A stretch of 64,000 nt of DNA, from contig NZ_JAFCJK010000006.1 in the NCBI RefSeq assembly GCF_018131005.1, positions 496,001 through 560,000 on the forward strand, written 5' to 3'. The translations under genes and the position numbers were made by a program. Shown one piece after another: positions 33,834 through 44,992 of this stretch (its first letter is position 1; every line of letters begins with the position of its first letter). The notes under the pieces are model-generated. The model did no database searches. It saw only the letters and a list, made by a program, of their open reading frames with translations, and was not told the DNA's origin. The stretch comes from Bradyrhizobium lablabi (GTDB taxonomy: Bacteria > Pseudomonadota > Alphaproteobacteria > Rhizobiales > Xanthobacteraceae).

Positions 33834-34427
33834 CTACAGTTGGGGCTTCTGGCGGACGATCACCTTGGTGCCGACCGGTACGCGGTCGTAAAGATCGGCA
33901 ACGTCGTTGTTGACGAGGCGGAAGCAGCCGGAGGAGACGGCGGTTCCGATGGTGTCAGGCCGGTTGGTGCCGTGGATACGATAGACCGTGGTACCGAGAT
34001 ACATCGCGCGGGCGCCAAGCGGATTGCCGGGACCGCCTGCCATGAAGCGCGGCAGATAGGGCTGGCGCGCGATCATTTCGGGTGGCGGTACCCAGTCCGG
34101 CCACTCGGCCTTGCGGGTGATGTTCAGCAGGCCCTGCCACTGAAAGCCTTCGCGGCCGACACCGATGCCGTAGCGGAGCGCACGGCCGTTACCCTGCACG
34201 AGATAGAGATGGCGCTCAGCGGTGGAGACGATGATGGTGCCCGGCGGCTCGTTGGTACGAAAATACACCACCTGCTTCTGCCATTCGGGATCGAGCTCAT
34301 AGGATTCGTCGGCGACCAGGCCGGGCTCGTCGGCGTCCGGGCGCTTCTGCGCAAAGCTTTGCGATGTCGACAGCACGAGGACGACCGCGGCAATCAACAT
34401 CCAGACCAGGTGACGCAGTTTGGTCAT
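33834..34427 (-). CDS. L,D-transpeptidase (YkuD family)
   Basis: A 197-residue exported enzyme. The signal peptide is WMLIAAVVLVLSTSQSFAQ. The YkuD domain shows VSTAERHLYLVQ, and the catalytic block HGTNRPDTIGTAVSSGCFRL with the essential His and Cys. It forms or remodels 3-3 peptidoglycan cross-links or attaches proteins to the wall. Monocistronic, between a binding-protein gene and the cytochrome bd cluster. Confidence 0.92.
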   Translation of the reverse strand: MTKLRHLVWMLIAAVVLVLSTSQSFAQKRPDADEPGLVADESYELDPEWQKQVVYFRTNEPPGTIIVSTAERHLYLVQGNGRALRYGIGVGREGFQWQGLLNITRKAEWPDWVPPPEMIARQPYLPRFMAGGPGNPLGARAMYLGTTVYRIHGTNRPDTIGTAVSSGCFRLVNNDVADLYDRVPVGTKVIVRQKPQL

Positions 34428-34589
34428 GCAAAGCTCTCCTTGTGGCGAGGCAGGTGGTTCCTCCCATCCAGCCCCGGAACCATCAAATCTCAGTGGCGGC
34501 TTGATGGCAAGTTTATGGCGGGTAGGGTCAATATGTTGCTGTAATGCTTTTGTTTTTCGTCGCGTGATCCGGGGGCGGCGCCATCTGCT

Positions 34590-34718
34590 CTATTTCGTCG
34601 CGATCCAGAGCCGCAGAACGTATGAGATCAGCGCCACCGTGCCGACGCCGCCCAGCCAGAGCGCGACGAACCACAGCAGACGCTGTGTCAGCGGCCGTGG
34701 ATTCGGATGGGACCGCAT
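34590..34718 (-). CDS. DUF2474 small membrane protein, bd-oxidase accessory
   Basis: A 42-residue protein with one predicted helix: basic start MRSHPNPRPLTQRLLW, then hydrophobic FVALWLGGVGTVALISYVL and a short basic end LRLWIATK. The pattern matches DUF2474 proteins, which accompany cyanide-insensitive bd oxidases much as CydX accompanies CydAB. Its ATG shares one base with the cydB stop (TGATG), so it is translationally coupled. Too short for usual gene callers. Confidence 0.8.
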   Translation of the reverse strand: MRSHPNPRPLTQRLLWFVALWLGGVGTVALISYVLRLWIATK

Positions 34719-35728
34719 CAGTGATACCCGCTTTCTGGCCTGACCTTGCCGCGGAATACCCAGTAGGCCCAGGCGGTGTAGCCGAGGATCAATGGGATCA
34801 GCACTGAGACGCCGAACAGCATGAAGATCTGGCTGTTCTCGGGCGAGGCCGCCTGCCAGATCGTGATGCTCTGTGGCACGATGTAGGGAAACATGCTGAT
34901 GCCGAGCCCCGCATAGGATAGCGCGAACAGCGCAAGCGTCAGGAAGAACGGCTGGTAGTCGTATTTATTGGCAAGCGCGCGAAGCAGCATTGCAGTAACG
35001 GCGGCGACCGCGATCGGCACCGGCGCGGTGAGGATGATGTTCGGCCAGGCGAACCAGCGGTGCGTGTATTGCACGTGCAGGAACGGCGTTGCGATGCTGA
35101 CGGCGCCGATTGCCCCCAGCATTGCGGTCAACAGCACCCAGCTCAGGCGATAGGCGCGGTCGCGCAGGATTCCTTCCGTCTTCATCACAAGCCAGGTCGC
35201 GCCGAGCAGTGCATAGCCGATCACGAGCGACACGCCGGTCAAGATGCTGAACGGCGTCAACCAGTCCCACCAGCCGCCGGCGTATTGGCGTCCCTCGACA
35301 TGAATGCCCTGCAGGATCGCGCCGAGCGCAATCCCCTGTGCCAGCGAAGCGAGCAGCGAACCGCCGGAAAAGGCGAGGTCCCATTTGTTGCGCGCCGTCC
35401 GGGTGCGCCAGCGGAATTCAAAGGCGACACCGCGGAATACAAGGCCGAGCAACATCGCGATCATTGGCGTGTAGAGCGCCGGCATCAGCACAGCATAAGC
35501 GAGCGGAAACGCCGCCATCATGCCGCCGCCGCCGAGCACCAGCCAGGTCTCGTTGCCGTCCCACACCGGCGCCACGCTGTTCATGATGACGTCGCGATCG
35601 GCCTTTTGCGGAAACAGCGGAAACAGGATGCCGAGGCCGAGATCGAAGCCGTCCATGACGACATAGACGAACACTGCAAAGGCGATGATGAAGGCCCATA
35701 TCGTGGCAATGTCCACGGCGAAGCTCAT
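34718..35728 (-). CDS. cydB: Cytochrome bd-type ubiquinol oxidase subunit II
   Basis: A 336-residue membrane protein with the CydB start (AFAVFVYVVMDGFDLGLGIL), WDGNETWLVLGGGGMMAAFP and FRGVAFEFRWRTRTARN. Subunit II stabilises the haem-bearing subunit I. It overlaps cydA by four bases (ATGA) and is followed by a coupled DUF2474 gene. With CydA lacking a long Q-loop this fits the cyanide-insensitive (CioB) branch. The complex reduces oxygen to water at the inner membrane, using quinol. Confidence 0.93.
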   Translation of the reverse strand: MSFAVDIATIWAFIIAFAVFVYVVMDGFDLGLGILFPLFPQKADRDVIMNSVAPVWDGNETWLVLGGGGMMAAFPLAYAVLMPALYTPMIAMLLGLVFRGVAFEFRWRTRTARNKWDLAFSGGSLLASLAQGIALGAILQGIHVEGRQYAGGWWDWLTPFSILTGVSLVIGYALLGATWLVMKTEGILRDRAYRLSWVLLTAMLGAIGAVSIATPFLHVQYTHRWFAWPNIILTAPVPIAVAAVTAMLLRALANKYDYQPFFLTLALFALSYAGLGISMFPYIVPQSITIWQAASPENSQIFMLFGVSVLIPLILGYTAWAYWVFRGKVRPESGYH

Positions 35729-37131
35729 CGCGCACCCTCCGCGGCAGCGCCTGCCGCCGGCGTGATGCCGGCGGCGCGGGCAGGAATGTGGCTGTCCAGG
35801 CCATGCTCACCCGGATGCGGCGGTTGCGCCATCAGCCGCAGCAGATAGACCACGCCGGCGATGAAGACGATGAAATAGACGATGACGAAGGCGATCAGCG
35901 AGGAGCCGACTGCGGGCGCCGCCAGCGGCGAGGCGGAATCCGTCGTCCGCAGCAGTCCATATACCGTGAACGGCTGCCGGCCGGTCTCGGTGGTGATCCA
36001 GCCTGCGAGCACCGCGACGAAGCCGGCCGGTCCCATCGCGATGGCAAACAGGTGCAGCAGGCGCGAGCTGTAAAGTCCGCCGCGCCAGCGCATCCACAGG
36101 CTGAGCAGGCCGAGCCCGAGAATCAGGAATCCGAGTCCGGCCATGATGCGGAACGACCAGAACGTGATCGGCACCGGCGGCCAGTTTTCCCGAGGCACGG
36201 TGTCGAGGCCGGCCATCGGCGCGTCGGGCGAATGCTTCAGAATGACGGAGCCGAGTTTCGGGATCTCGATCGCGTAGTCGACTCGCCCGGCGGTCTGGTT
36301 GGGCAGGCCGAACAGGATCAGCGGCGCGCCGTCCTTGTGGCTTTCGAAATGGCCCTCCATGGCCATGATCTTCACCGGCTGATGCTCCAGCGTGTTGAGG
36401 CCATGCTGGTCGCCGGCAAGGATCTGGATCGGCGCCACCAGGGTTGCCATCCACATCGCCATCGAGAACATCACGCGGGGACCCGCAAGATGCTGGTCGC
36501 GCAACAGGTGATAGGCTCCAACCGCGCCGACCACGAGCGAGGTGGTGAGGTAGGCCGCCAGCACCATATGAACGAGGCGGTAGGGAAACGACGGATTGAA
36601 GATCAGCTTCAGCCACTCGTCGGCGACAAACTGCCCGTCGGCGTTGACCGCGTGGCCTGCCGGCGTCTGCATCCAGGAATTGGCCGAGAGGATCCAGAAC
36701 GCCGAGATCAGGGTGCCGATCGCGACCATCAGGGTCGCCAGGAAATGCAGCCTGGGGCCGACTCGTTCGAGGCCGAACAGCATCACGCCAAGGAAACCGG
36801 CCTCGAGGAAGAAGGCGGTCAGCACCTCATAGGCCATCAAGGGGCCAATCACGGGACCGGTCTTGTCGGCGAACGCCGACCAGTTGGTACCGATCTGGTA
36901 GGACATCACGATGCCCGACACCACGCCCATGCCGAAGGCGACCGCGAAGATCTTCAGCCAGTAATTGAACAGGTTGATGTAGACCTCGCGCTTGGTCGCA
37001 AGCCACAGCGCTTCCAGCACCGCAAGGTAGCTTGAGAGTCCGATCGAGAATGCGGGAAATATGATGTGGAACGACATCGTGAAAGCGAACTGCGCCCGGG
37101 CGAGCGCGACAGCATCCCAGCCTTCCAACAT
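35725..37131 (-). CDS. cydA: Cytochrome bd-type ubiquinol oxidase subunit I (CioA-like)
   Basis: A 468-residue subunit with the haem ligands in place: His in FTMSFHIIFPAF (haem b595/d site), His in YRLVHMVLAAYLTTS, and Met in FWSFRIMAGLGF (haem b558). WMQTPAGHAVNADGQF is the conserved periplasmic motif. I start at the ATG at 37131, which has GGATGG upstream and matches the usual N-terminus (LEGWDAVALARAQFAFT); a longer frame has no homologous look. The quinol loop is short, the CIO type. cydDC assembly genes are not in the window. Confidence 0.93.
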   Translation of the reverse strand: MLEGWDAVALARAQFAFTMSFHIIFPAFSIGLSSYLAVLEALWLATKREVYINLFNYWLKIFAVAFGMGVVSGIVMSYQIGTNWSAFADKTGPVIGPLMAYEVLTAFFLEAGFLGVMLFGLERVGPRLHFLATLMVAIGTLISAFWILSANSWMQTPAGHAVNADGQFVADEWLKLIFNPSFPYRLVHMVLAAYLTTSLVVGAVGAYHLLRDQHLAGPRVMFSMAMWMATLVAPIQILAGDQHGLNTLEHQPVKIMAMEGHFESHKDGAPLILFGLPNQTAGRVDYAIEIPKLGSVILKHSPDAPMAGLDTVPRENWPPVPITFWSFRIMAGLGFLILGLGLLSLWMRWRGGLYSSRLLHLFAIAMGPAGFVAVLAGWITTETGRQPFTVYGLLRTTDSASPLAAPAVGSSLIAFVIVYFIVFIAGVVYLLRLMAQPPHPGEHGLDSHIPARAAGITPAAGAAAEGAR

Positions 37132-37753
37132 CACGCGCCATCCATCGTCGGTTTCCTGGGCGCGATACTTCCCGAACCAGCTTCCACTCTTCGGGATCGC
37201 GCCCGACCCGGCACCCACCTTACCACGCCAGGCTTGGCGATAGTACGGTGCTGATGGTCGCGCGGCTCAGCTAATGGCGTCGAGCAGCCGTGCAACCCGT
37301 CCGGAGCACGTTTGGGATCGAGATCAAGGGCGCACGGGATCGCGCTCGGCACCTATGCCTGCATCGAGAATGACGCATCAAAGCCGAGCGAATCACCGCG
37401 GGAGGGGTGCCGCGCCTTGCGGGTCAGACCTGTCGAGGCCCCGAGGATGGCAGCATCGGCAGGGTGCAAGGCGCGGCGACCGTGGCGACACCGGCAAGCC
37501 GCGCAAGAGCAAGATCGCGCACCGGTATCCCGTTCATTTGGCTTCCCGGCTCGTCATTGGGCCGCTCCGGGACACATGATACCTTTCGTAAAATGTCTCG
37601 TGCCGTTACGGCGCCCCAAGCTTGGAGAACGTCACGTCTGTGTGACTCCGGCCGGGCCCTCCTCACCACGGCGCCGCCATATACAGGGCAACCCGGCCGG
37701 GGGGCATCCCGGCCGGGTTGTTGGAGGTTGCTTGGGAGACTTGGAAACTTGGT
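37132..37753. other. Gene-poor region upstream of cydA
   Basis: These 622 bases contain the cydA promoter, but I see no clear operator. A minus-strand stretch at about 37428-37550 encodes GIPVRDLALARLAG and VAAPCTLPMLP, which looks like the start of a CcdA-like membrane thiol transporter and then stops; it may be a remnant. The hairpin at 37689-37720 ends the region. Other open frames lack ribosome binding sites. Confidence 0.45.
37689..37720 (-). terminator. Strong hairpin after small secreted-protein gene
   Basis: CAACCCGGCCGGG (37689-37701) is exactly complementary to 37708-37720, a 13-bp stem with a six-base loop. It lies 33 bases after the stop of the small gene at 37754 in its direction of transcription. 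There is no T run, so termination may need Rho or be processed. Confidence 0.6.
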
Positions 37754-37954
37754 TCAGCGGGTACCCGTCCCGCGTTCGCTGGAGATCACGCAGACCTCCG
37801 TGGATGGTTTGAAGCTGCAATCCACCACCTGCTCGCGAACCAGCATCGTGCCGCTGTGCGGGAGGCGCGGCGCAACGTTCTGGGTGGACAGCGAGGCCAG
37901 GGTAGAGACGGCGCCGAGCGGGATGATGAGGAAGCGAAGGGAAGGCTTCAGCAT
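37754..37954 (-). CDS. Small secreted hypothetical protein
   Basis: A 66-residue protein with a short signal-like start (MLKPSLRFLIIPLGAVSTLA) followed by a polar domain with two cysteines (REQVVDCSF and STEVCVISS). The ATG at 37954 has AGGAGAA seven bases upstream, a strong ribosome binding site. I recognise no family. It lies 157 bases downstream of an ECF sigma factor gene, same strand, and shares the 12-mer GACGAAACAATT in its upstream region with that gene, so it may belong to its regulon. Confidence 0.65.
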   Translation of the reverse strand: MLKPSLRFLIIPLGAVSTLASLSTQNVAPRLPHSGTMLVREQVVDCSFKPSTEVCVISSERGTGTR

Positions 37955-38030
37955 GTCATTCTCCTGTTCGGCGTTGGCGTTGCGGCGTTAGTTGCGGGTA
38001 TAGGGACCGAGCTTTTCCGCGTGATGTTTC

Positions 38031-38042
38031 AATTGTTTCGTC
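38031..38042 (-). promoter_or_regulatory. Shared 12-mer upstream of small secreted-protein gene
   Basis: Read on the minus strand, GACGAAACAATT lies 77-88 bases before the ATG at 37954. The identical 12-mer occurs upstream of the ECF sigma gene at 38833-38844. It could be a -35 region or operator read by the sigma factor; no matching -10 has been fixed. Confidence 0.35.
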
Positions 38043-38111
38043 ACTGGAGTCTTTTGGCTTAGACGCAATTGGCGAGCCGATAACTATCTAACGTAATGCG
38101 CTAAGGCTGTT

Positions 38112-38723
38112 TCACGCGGCAACACTGTCCACACCGGCGACCTTCAACAACTCGGCGAGTTGCTTGCGAGCGTAGAACATCCGGGTTTTCACCGTGCTCT
38201 GCGGGATCCCGATGATGAGTCCGGCTTCTTCAACCGACTTCTCATGGTAGTAAACGAGGTTGATGATCTCGCGGTGCGCCGGCGACAGCTTGGATACGCA
38301 TGCGCGCAGGATTTCGCTGGTGGTGGCGCGATCGAGGGAGGATTCCGGCGTGTCGGCGCTGTCGGCGATCTCCAGCACGTCCTCCTGCTCGATATCCTCA
38401 TGCTTACGCTGGCGCAGCGCGGTCAGCGCTTTGAAGCGGGCGATCGACAACAGCCAGGTCGAGACCTGCGAGCGTCCCTCGAACTGGGCGGCGGTCCGCC
38501 ACACGTCCAGAAACACCTGGCTCACCAAATCCTCGGCCATCGCGGTGTCGCGCACCATGCGCAGCACGAAGCGGTAGACCCGGACGTTGTGACGAGAATA
38601 AAGGACGTGCATCGCGGTGCGATCGCCCCTGGCGATACTCTCGAGCAGCATTTCATCCGAGGTCGCGCGGGCAGCGGCAATGTGCTTCTCGGCTGCGGCG
38701 TTGATGGCGATGACGTTCGGCAT
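38112..38723 (-). CDS. ECF-family RNA polymerase sigma factor
   Basis: A 203-residue sigma-70 family factor. Region 2 includes MVRDTAMAEDLVSQVFLDVW and STWLLSIARFKALTAL; region 4 includes LSPAHREIINLVYYHEKS and IGIPQSTVKTRMFYARKQLA. Region 3 is absent, as in ECF factors. No anti-sigma or ChrR/NepR-like partner is adjacent, unlike most ECF loci. A small secreted protein lies downstream. The ATG at 38723 is preceded by GGGAGCC. The stimulus is unknown; the upstream region has repeated GACGAAAC and GGGAGAATTGTT motifs that suggest self-regulation. Confidence 0.92.
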   Translation of the reverse strand: MPNVIAINAAAEKHIAAARATSDEMLLESIARGDRTAMHVLYSRHNVRVYRFVLRMVRDTAMAEDLVSQVFLDVWRTAAQFEGRSQVSTWLLSIARFKALTALRQRKHEDIEQEDVLEIADSADTPESSLDRATTSEILRACVSKLSPAHREIINLVYYHEKSVEEAGLIIGIPQSTVKTRMFYARKQLAELLKVAGVDSVAA

Positions 38724-38832
38724 GACAGGCTCCCAGTACGCCGTTTGGCGGCGGTTCGTTGGGAGAATTGTTAGATAGCCCCCGTTTCCGGACGTCTGCG
38801 CGAAAAACGGAAAATGGTTTCGTGAGCGGGAG

Positions 38833-38863
38833 AATTGTTTCGTCGCGAGCCACGCGACGAAAC
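38833..38863. promoter_or_regulatory. Hairpin/operator-like element upstream of ECF sigma gene
   Basis: GTTTCGTCGCG (38837-38847) pairs exactly with CGCGACGAAAC (38853-38863), 11-bp arms with a five-base loop. The left part extends into the 12-mer shared with 38031-38042 (AATTGTTTCGTC on the plus strand at 38833-38844). GGGAGAATTGTT just before it is repeated at 38761-38772. Either a protein operator, a sigma-factor recognition region, or the terminator of the upstream acyltransferase gene. Confidence 0.5.
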
Positions 38864-38965
38864 ATCCGGAGCCAAAAAGGCAGTTATTTCAATACGCGGA
38901 AAATACCACAGGCCGGATTCGAGGGGTCGGAACGAATCTGCCACAGGCGTCTTGAAGGTTCGGCC

Positions 38966-40033
38966 TCATTCCGCTGCCTGGAGGGTAGGCACTGGCTTCT
39001 TCGGTGCTATCCAGAGCGCCTCGGGCCGCTCGAACAGGAAGTTGGCGTGCGCCGCCAGGGCCAGCCGCCAGATCAGGAGCGCGCCGGCGACGCCGACGGC
39101 CGTCACGATCAGCGAGATCAGGCCGATGTCACCGATCACGGCGGTACGCAGCAGGATCGTTCGCGTCGCAGCCATCGGCAGGAAGAAAGCGAGATAGATG
39201 ACGATCGAATGCTCGCCGCAATAGCGTAGGACGCCGAGCCAGCGCGCCCGGGCAAGCAGGGTGCCTGTAACGATGATCGCGCAAGCGCCGGCAAGCCCGA
39301 GTGCGAGCGAGACGAGCGGCGCTTCGCTTCCACCTGATGCCACCAAGCCGCCGTTCACCAGTGCCCAAAGCGCGAGCCCGAGGAGCGCGAGCGCAGGCTG
39401 CGACCGTGCGCGATCCGAGAGCGCGAACACATGATTGGCCAGTATGTAGCCGGTGAAGAAGTAGACGAAGCGGGTGCAGAACTCGTCGATCGCAGTCCAT
39501 CCGGTCGAGACATGCATCGTCTCAAGCGCCGCGGCGACGAGCCATATCGCCAGCGGAGGAACGCTGCGTGTCAGTTTTGTGACGACGAAGAAAATCGGCA
39601 GCAGATAGATGAACCACAGCGTGCCGAACGGCTCGACGAAGGATTCAAGATACAGCAAGGCGACCTGGCTCCAGCCCGATGCGGCGGCCAACGACGGCGC
39701 CTTAAAGCCGAACTGGATCGTCACCCACAGCACATAGAAATAGGCGAAATGCACGACCTTGCGATCGAGATAGGTGCGCCAGTCGCGGTCGATCACGACG
39801 GAGAGGAAGAGCCCGGAAATCAGGAAGAAGTCCGGCATCCGGAACGGCTTTGCGAAGCCGACCAGCACGTGCATGAAGCCGGTCTGGTCGGCGGCCTTTT
39901 CCACACCCAGCACCGAATGCATCATCACGACCATGACGATGCAGATGCCCTTGGCATAGTCGACCCAATCGACGCGGCCGCCAGAGGCCCTTGTGGAACG
40001 ATTTGTCGCCGCGGGTGTGCCGTTTGCGATCAT
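38966..40033 (-). CDS. Acyltransferase 3 family membrane protein
   Basis: A 355-residue membrane protein with about ten helices. The start VDWVDYAKGICIVMVVMMHS is the acyltransferase-3/OpgC-like signature with its conserved His, followed by PFRMPDFFLISGLFLS. These enzymes move acyl or other groups onto glycans at the inner membrane. It is divergent from ugd, which makes UDP-glucuronate, so polysaccharide modification is a reasonable inference. The ATG is at 40033. Confidence 0.87.
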   Translation of the reverse strand: MIANGTPAATNRSTRASGGRVDWVDYAKGICIVMVVMMHSVLGVEKAADQTGFMHVLVGFAKPFRMPDFFLISGLFLSVVIDRDWRTYLDRKVVHFAYFYVLWVTIQFGFKAPSLAAASGWSQVALLYLESFVEPFGTLWFIYLLPIFFVVTKLTRSVPPLAIWLVAAALETMHVSTGWTAIDEFCTRFVYFFTGYILANHVFALSDRARSQPALALLGLALWALVNGGLVASGGSEAPLVSLALGLAGACAIIVTGTLLARARWLGVLRYCGEHSIVIYLAFFLPMAATRTILLRTAVIGDIGLISLIVTAVGVAGALLIWRLALAAHANFLFERPEALWIAPKKPVPTLQAAE

Positions 40034-40210
40034 CTTTGTCCTGTTTCGGCCTGATCGGACGCATCATCGGCGCGATCTGTTGATTTCGCCTTTACTCCTT
40101 CAAATGGCATGCCGGGGTACTGCGCAATTCCACGTTCCCCTTGGCCGGCAAATGTTCTATGAGGCGCACGAATTCCCAGGGGTCATTAACCATAGCAAGC
40201 GGGTTGTTCC

Positions 40211-41530
40211 ATGCGCATCGCCATGATTGGCACGGGTTACGTCGGGTTGGTGTCGGGGGCCTGCTTCGCGGATTTTGGTCACCACGTGACCTGTGTGGAC
40301 AAGGATGCCGGCAAGATCGCCGCACTTCATCGCGGTGAGATTCCGATCTTCGAGCCCGGCCTCGACGCGCTGGTGGCGGACAATGTGAAGGCCAAGCGCC
40401 TCGAATTTACCACCGACCTGGCGGCGCCCGTCGCGGAGGCCGATGCCGTATTCATCGCGGTCGGTACCCCATCGCGGCGAGGCGATGGTCATGCTGACCT
40501 CACCTATGTCTATGGCGCCGCACGCGAGATCGCCGCGGCGCTGAAGGGCTTCACGGTCGTCATCACCAAATCGACCGTGCCGGTCGGAACCGGCGATGAG
40601 GTCGAGCGGCTGATCCGCGAGACCAACCCGGAAGCCGACGTCGTGGTCGCCTCCAACCCGGAATTCCTGCGCGAGGGCGCCGCGATCCGCGATTTCAAAT
40701 TCCCGGACCGAATCGTGGTCGGGACGTCGGACGAACGCGGGCGGAAGGTGCTCGGCGATATCTATCGGCCGCTGTCGCTGAACCAGGCGCCGCTGATGTA
40801 CACGGCGCGGCGCACGGCGGAGTTGATCAAATACGCCGCAAACGCGTTCCTTGCCACCAAGATCACCTTTATCAACGAGATTGCCGACCTCTCCGAAAAG
40901 GTCGGCGCCGACGTGCAGGAGGTCGCGCGAGGCATTGGTCTCGACAACCGCATCGGCTCCAAATTCCTTCATGCCGGGCCCGGCTTCGGCGGCTCCTGCT
41001 TCCCGAAGGACACCCGTGCCCTGATCAAGATCGCGCAGGACCATGACGTCCAGCTTCGCATCGTCGAGGCGGTGCTCGGCGTCAACGACAACCGCAAGCG
41101 CGCGATGGCGCGCAAGGTCGCGAGCGTCTCCGGCGGCAGCCTGCGCGGCAAGACGATCGCGGTGCTCGGTCTCACCTTCAAGCCGGACACCGACGACATG
41201 CGCGAGGCGCCGTCGATCCCGCTGGTCACCGGCCTGCTCGACATGGGTGCGAAGGTGCGGGCGCATGACCCGGCGGGGATGGAACAGGCTCGCCATGAAC
41301 TGCCGCAGATCGAATATTGCGACGATCCCTATGTCTGCGCCAAGGGCGCCGACGCGATGGTGCTGGTGACCGAGTGGGTGCAGTATCGCGCGCTCGATCT
41401 CGAGCGGATCAAGGCCGAAATGGCGCAGCCGGTTGTGGTCGACCTGCGGAATATCTATCGTCCCGAGGACATGGCCGCCCACGGCTTTGCCTATGACAGC
41501 ATCGGCCGCCCGCCGCTGCCGCGGGCGTAG
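40211..41530 (+). CDS. ugd: UDP-glucose 6-dehydrogenase
   Basis: A 439-residue enzyme that oxidises UDP-glucose to UDP-glucuronate with NAD. The N-terminal Rossmann motif is MRIAMIGTGYVGLVSGACFA, substrate-binding NPEFLREGAAI follows, and the catalytic cysteine is in GPGFGGSCFPKDTRAL. ELIKYAANAFLATKITFINE is the central helix. Full length. UDP-glucuronate feeds capsule, exopolysaccharide or lipid A decoration. The gene is followed by a dispersed palindromic repeat that likely marks the transcript end. Confidence 0.96.
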   Translation: MRIAMIGTGYVGLVSGACFADFGHHVTCVDKDAGKIAALHRGEIPIFEPGLDALVADNVKAKRLEFTTDLAAPVAEADAVFIAVGTPSRRGDGHADLTYVYGAAREIAAALKGFTVVITKSTVPVGTGDEVERLIRETNPEADVVVASNPEFLREGAAIRDFKFPDRIVVGTSDERGRKVLGDIYRPLSLNQAPLMYTARRTAELIKYAANAFLATKITFINEIADLSEKVGADVQEVARGIGLDNRIGSKFLHAGPGFGGSCFPKDTRALIKIAQDHDVQLRIVEAVLGVNDNRKRAMARKVASVSGGSLRGKTIAVLGLTFKPDTDDMREAPSIPLVTGLLDMGAKVRAHDPAGMEQARHELPQIEYCDDPYVCAKGADAMVLVTEWVQYRALDLERIKAEMAQPVVVDLRNIYRPEDMAAHGFAYDSIGRPPLPRA

Positions 41531-41546
41531 TAGCTCCATTACCGCT

Positions 41547-41640
41547 GTCATACCCCGCAGAGGCGGGGTATCCAGTACGCCCGGTTTTTGTAATCGGACA
41601 TGACGGTGGATCACCCGCCCGCGCGGGTGGTGACGGATGA
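41547..41640. repeat. Dispersed palindromic repeat abutting hrpB start
   Basis: The unit runs from GTCATACCCCGCAGAGGCGGGGTATCC-type hairpin to ACCCGCCCGCGCGGGTGGTGACGGATGA. It is closely related to 53792-53888 and more loosely to 46585-46620. It ends one base before the TTG start of hrpB, so the gene's ribosome binding site lies inside the element. Confidence 0.7.
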
Positions 41641-44112
<2,472 letters not shown>

Positions 44113-44321
44113 GTTGTCGCGCCGGCGACCGACAGCTCTGAAAAATTGTCAGATTTGAGGGCCGGGATCACCGGCTCGCTCTTCAATCGTCCTTCTTCAC
44201 CGGCGTATTAACCGTTCGCTCATCCTTTTCGCCAAAATGGCAGGGTCCTGTCCGCGCCGTCGCTCCCGGCGGGGCATCAGGCGTGGTCAAATTGGGTCTC
44301 CGGTTTTCCGAGTGTGGTGTC

Positions 44322-44837
44322 ATGCGTAACCTGATGATCTTCGCGGCCATCATGATCGGGCTCGGCACGTTCATGGCGCAGATGGCGAGCAAGATGACGC
44401 CCGCCGCCGCGACCACAGCGGCGGGGCAAAAGGCCCCTCCCGGCGTCACGGTGGCCCAGGCCTCCGGCCGCACGCTGAGCATTCCGCGCGACTCCCGCGG
44501 CCACTTCGCGACCGACGGCCGGATCGACGGCCAGCGGATCGACTTCATGGTCGACACCGGCGCGTCGCTGGTTGCGCTGAACGAGAAGTCCGCAGCACGC
44601 TTCGGCCTGCGTCCGACGCCGGGCGACTACACTTCGAAGGTCACCACCGCCAACGGAACCATCAAGGCCGCGCGTGCGCGCATCGCGATGATCGACCTCG
44701 GCGGTCTCGTCGTGCGCGATGTCGACGCCATGGTGCTGCCGGACGAAGCGCTCTCCGAGAATCTGCTCGGCCTATCCTTCCTGTCGAAGCTGAGGCGCTT
44801 CGAATACGCCAACGGCCGGCTCGTGCTGGAGCAGTAA
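44322..44837 (+). CDS. Retroviral-like aspartic protease family protein (TIGR02281 type)
   Basis: A 171-residue membrane-anchored protein. The N-terminal segment NLMIFAAIMIGLGTFMAQMA is a signal anchor. The aspartic protease motif is FMVDTGASLVALNEKSAARF, with the family partner LLGLSFLSKLRRFEYANGRL near the end. These clan AA proteins act as periplasmic single-domain proteases that would dimerise. I use the ATG at 44322; a longer GTG start at 44283 is possible. Confidence 0.88.
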   Translation: MRNLMIFAAIMIGLGTFMAQMASKMTPAAATTAAGQKAPPGVTVAQASGRTLSIPRDSRGHFATDGRIDGQRIDFMVDTGASLVALNEKSAARFGLRPTPGDYTSKVTTANGTIKAARARIAMIDLGGLVVRDVDAMVLPDEALSENLLGLSFLSKLRRFEYANGRLVLEQ

Positions 44838-44992
44838 GAACCAACGCCTTGGTCGGCGCATCGCGGTGATTTCGTCACCGCCAATTCTGCCGCAATTTTC
44901 GGCCACCAGCCGTCACTCTCACCTTTCGCCCGGCCTGGGCCTTGGCTAAGGCTGCAGCGATGCTCATCCGCACTCGACGATAAGGCCGCTCC

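Noticed and set aside
37274..37812. Open frames upstream of cydA on the plus strand
   Set aside because: No ribosome binding sites, unusual composition, overlapping one another in different frames.
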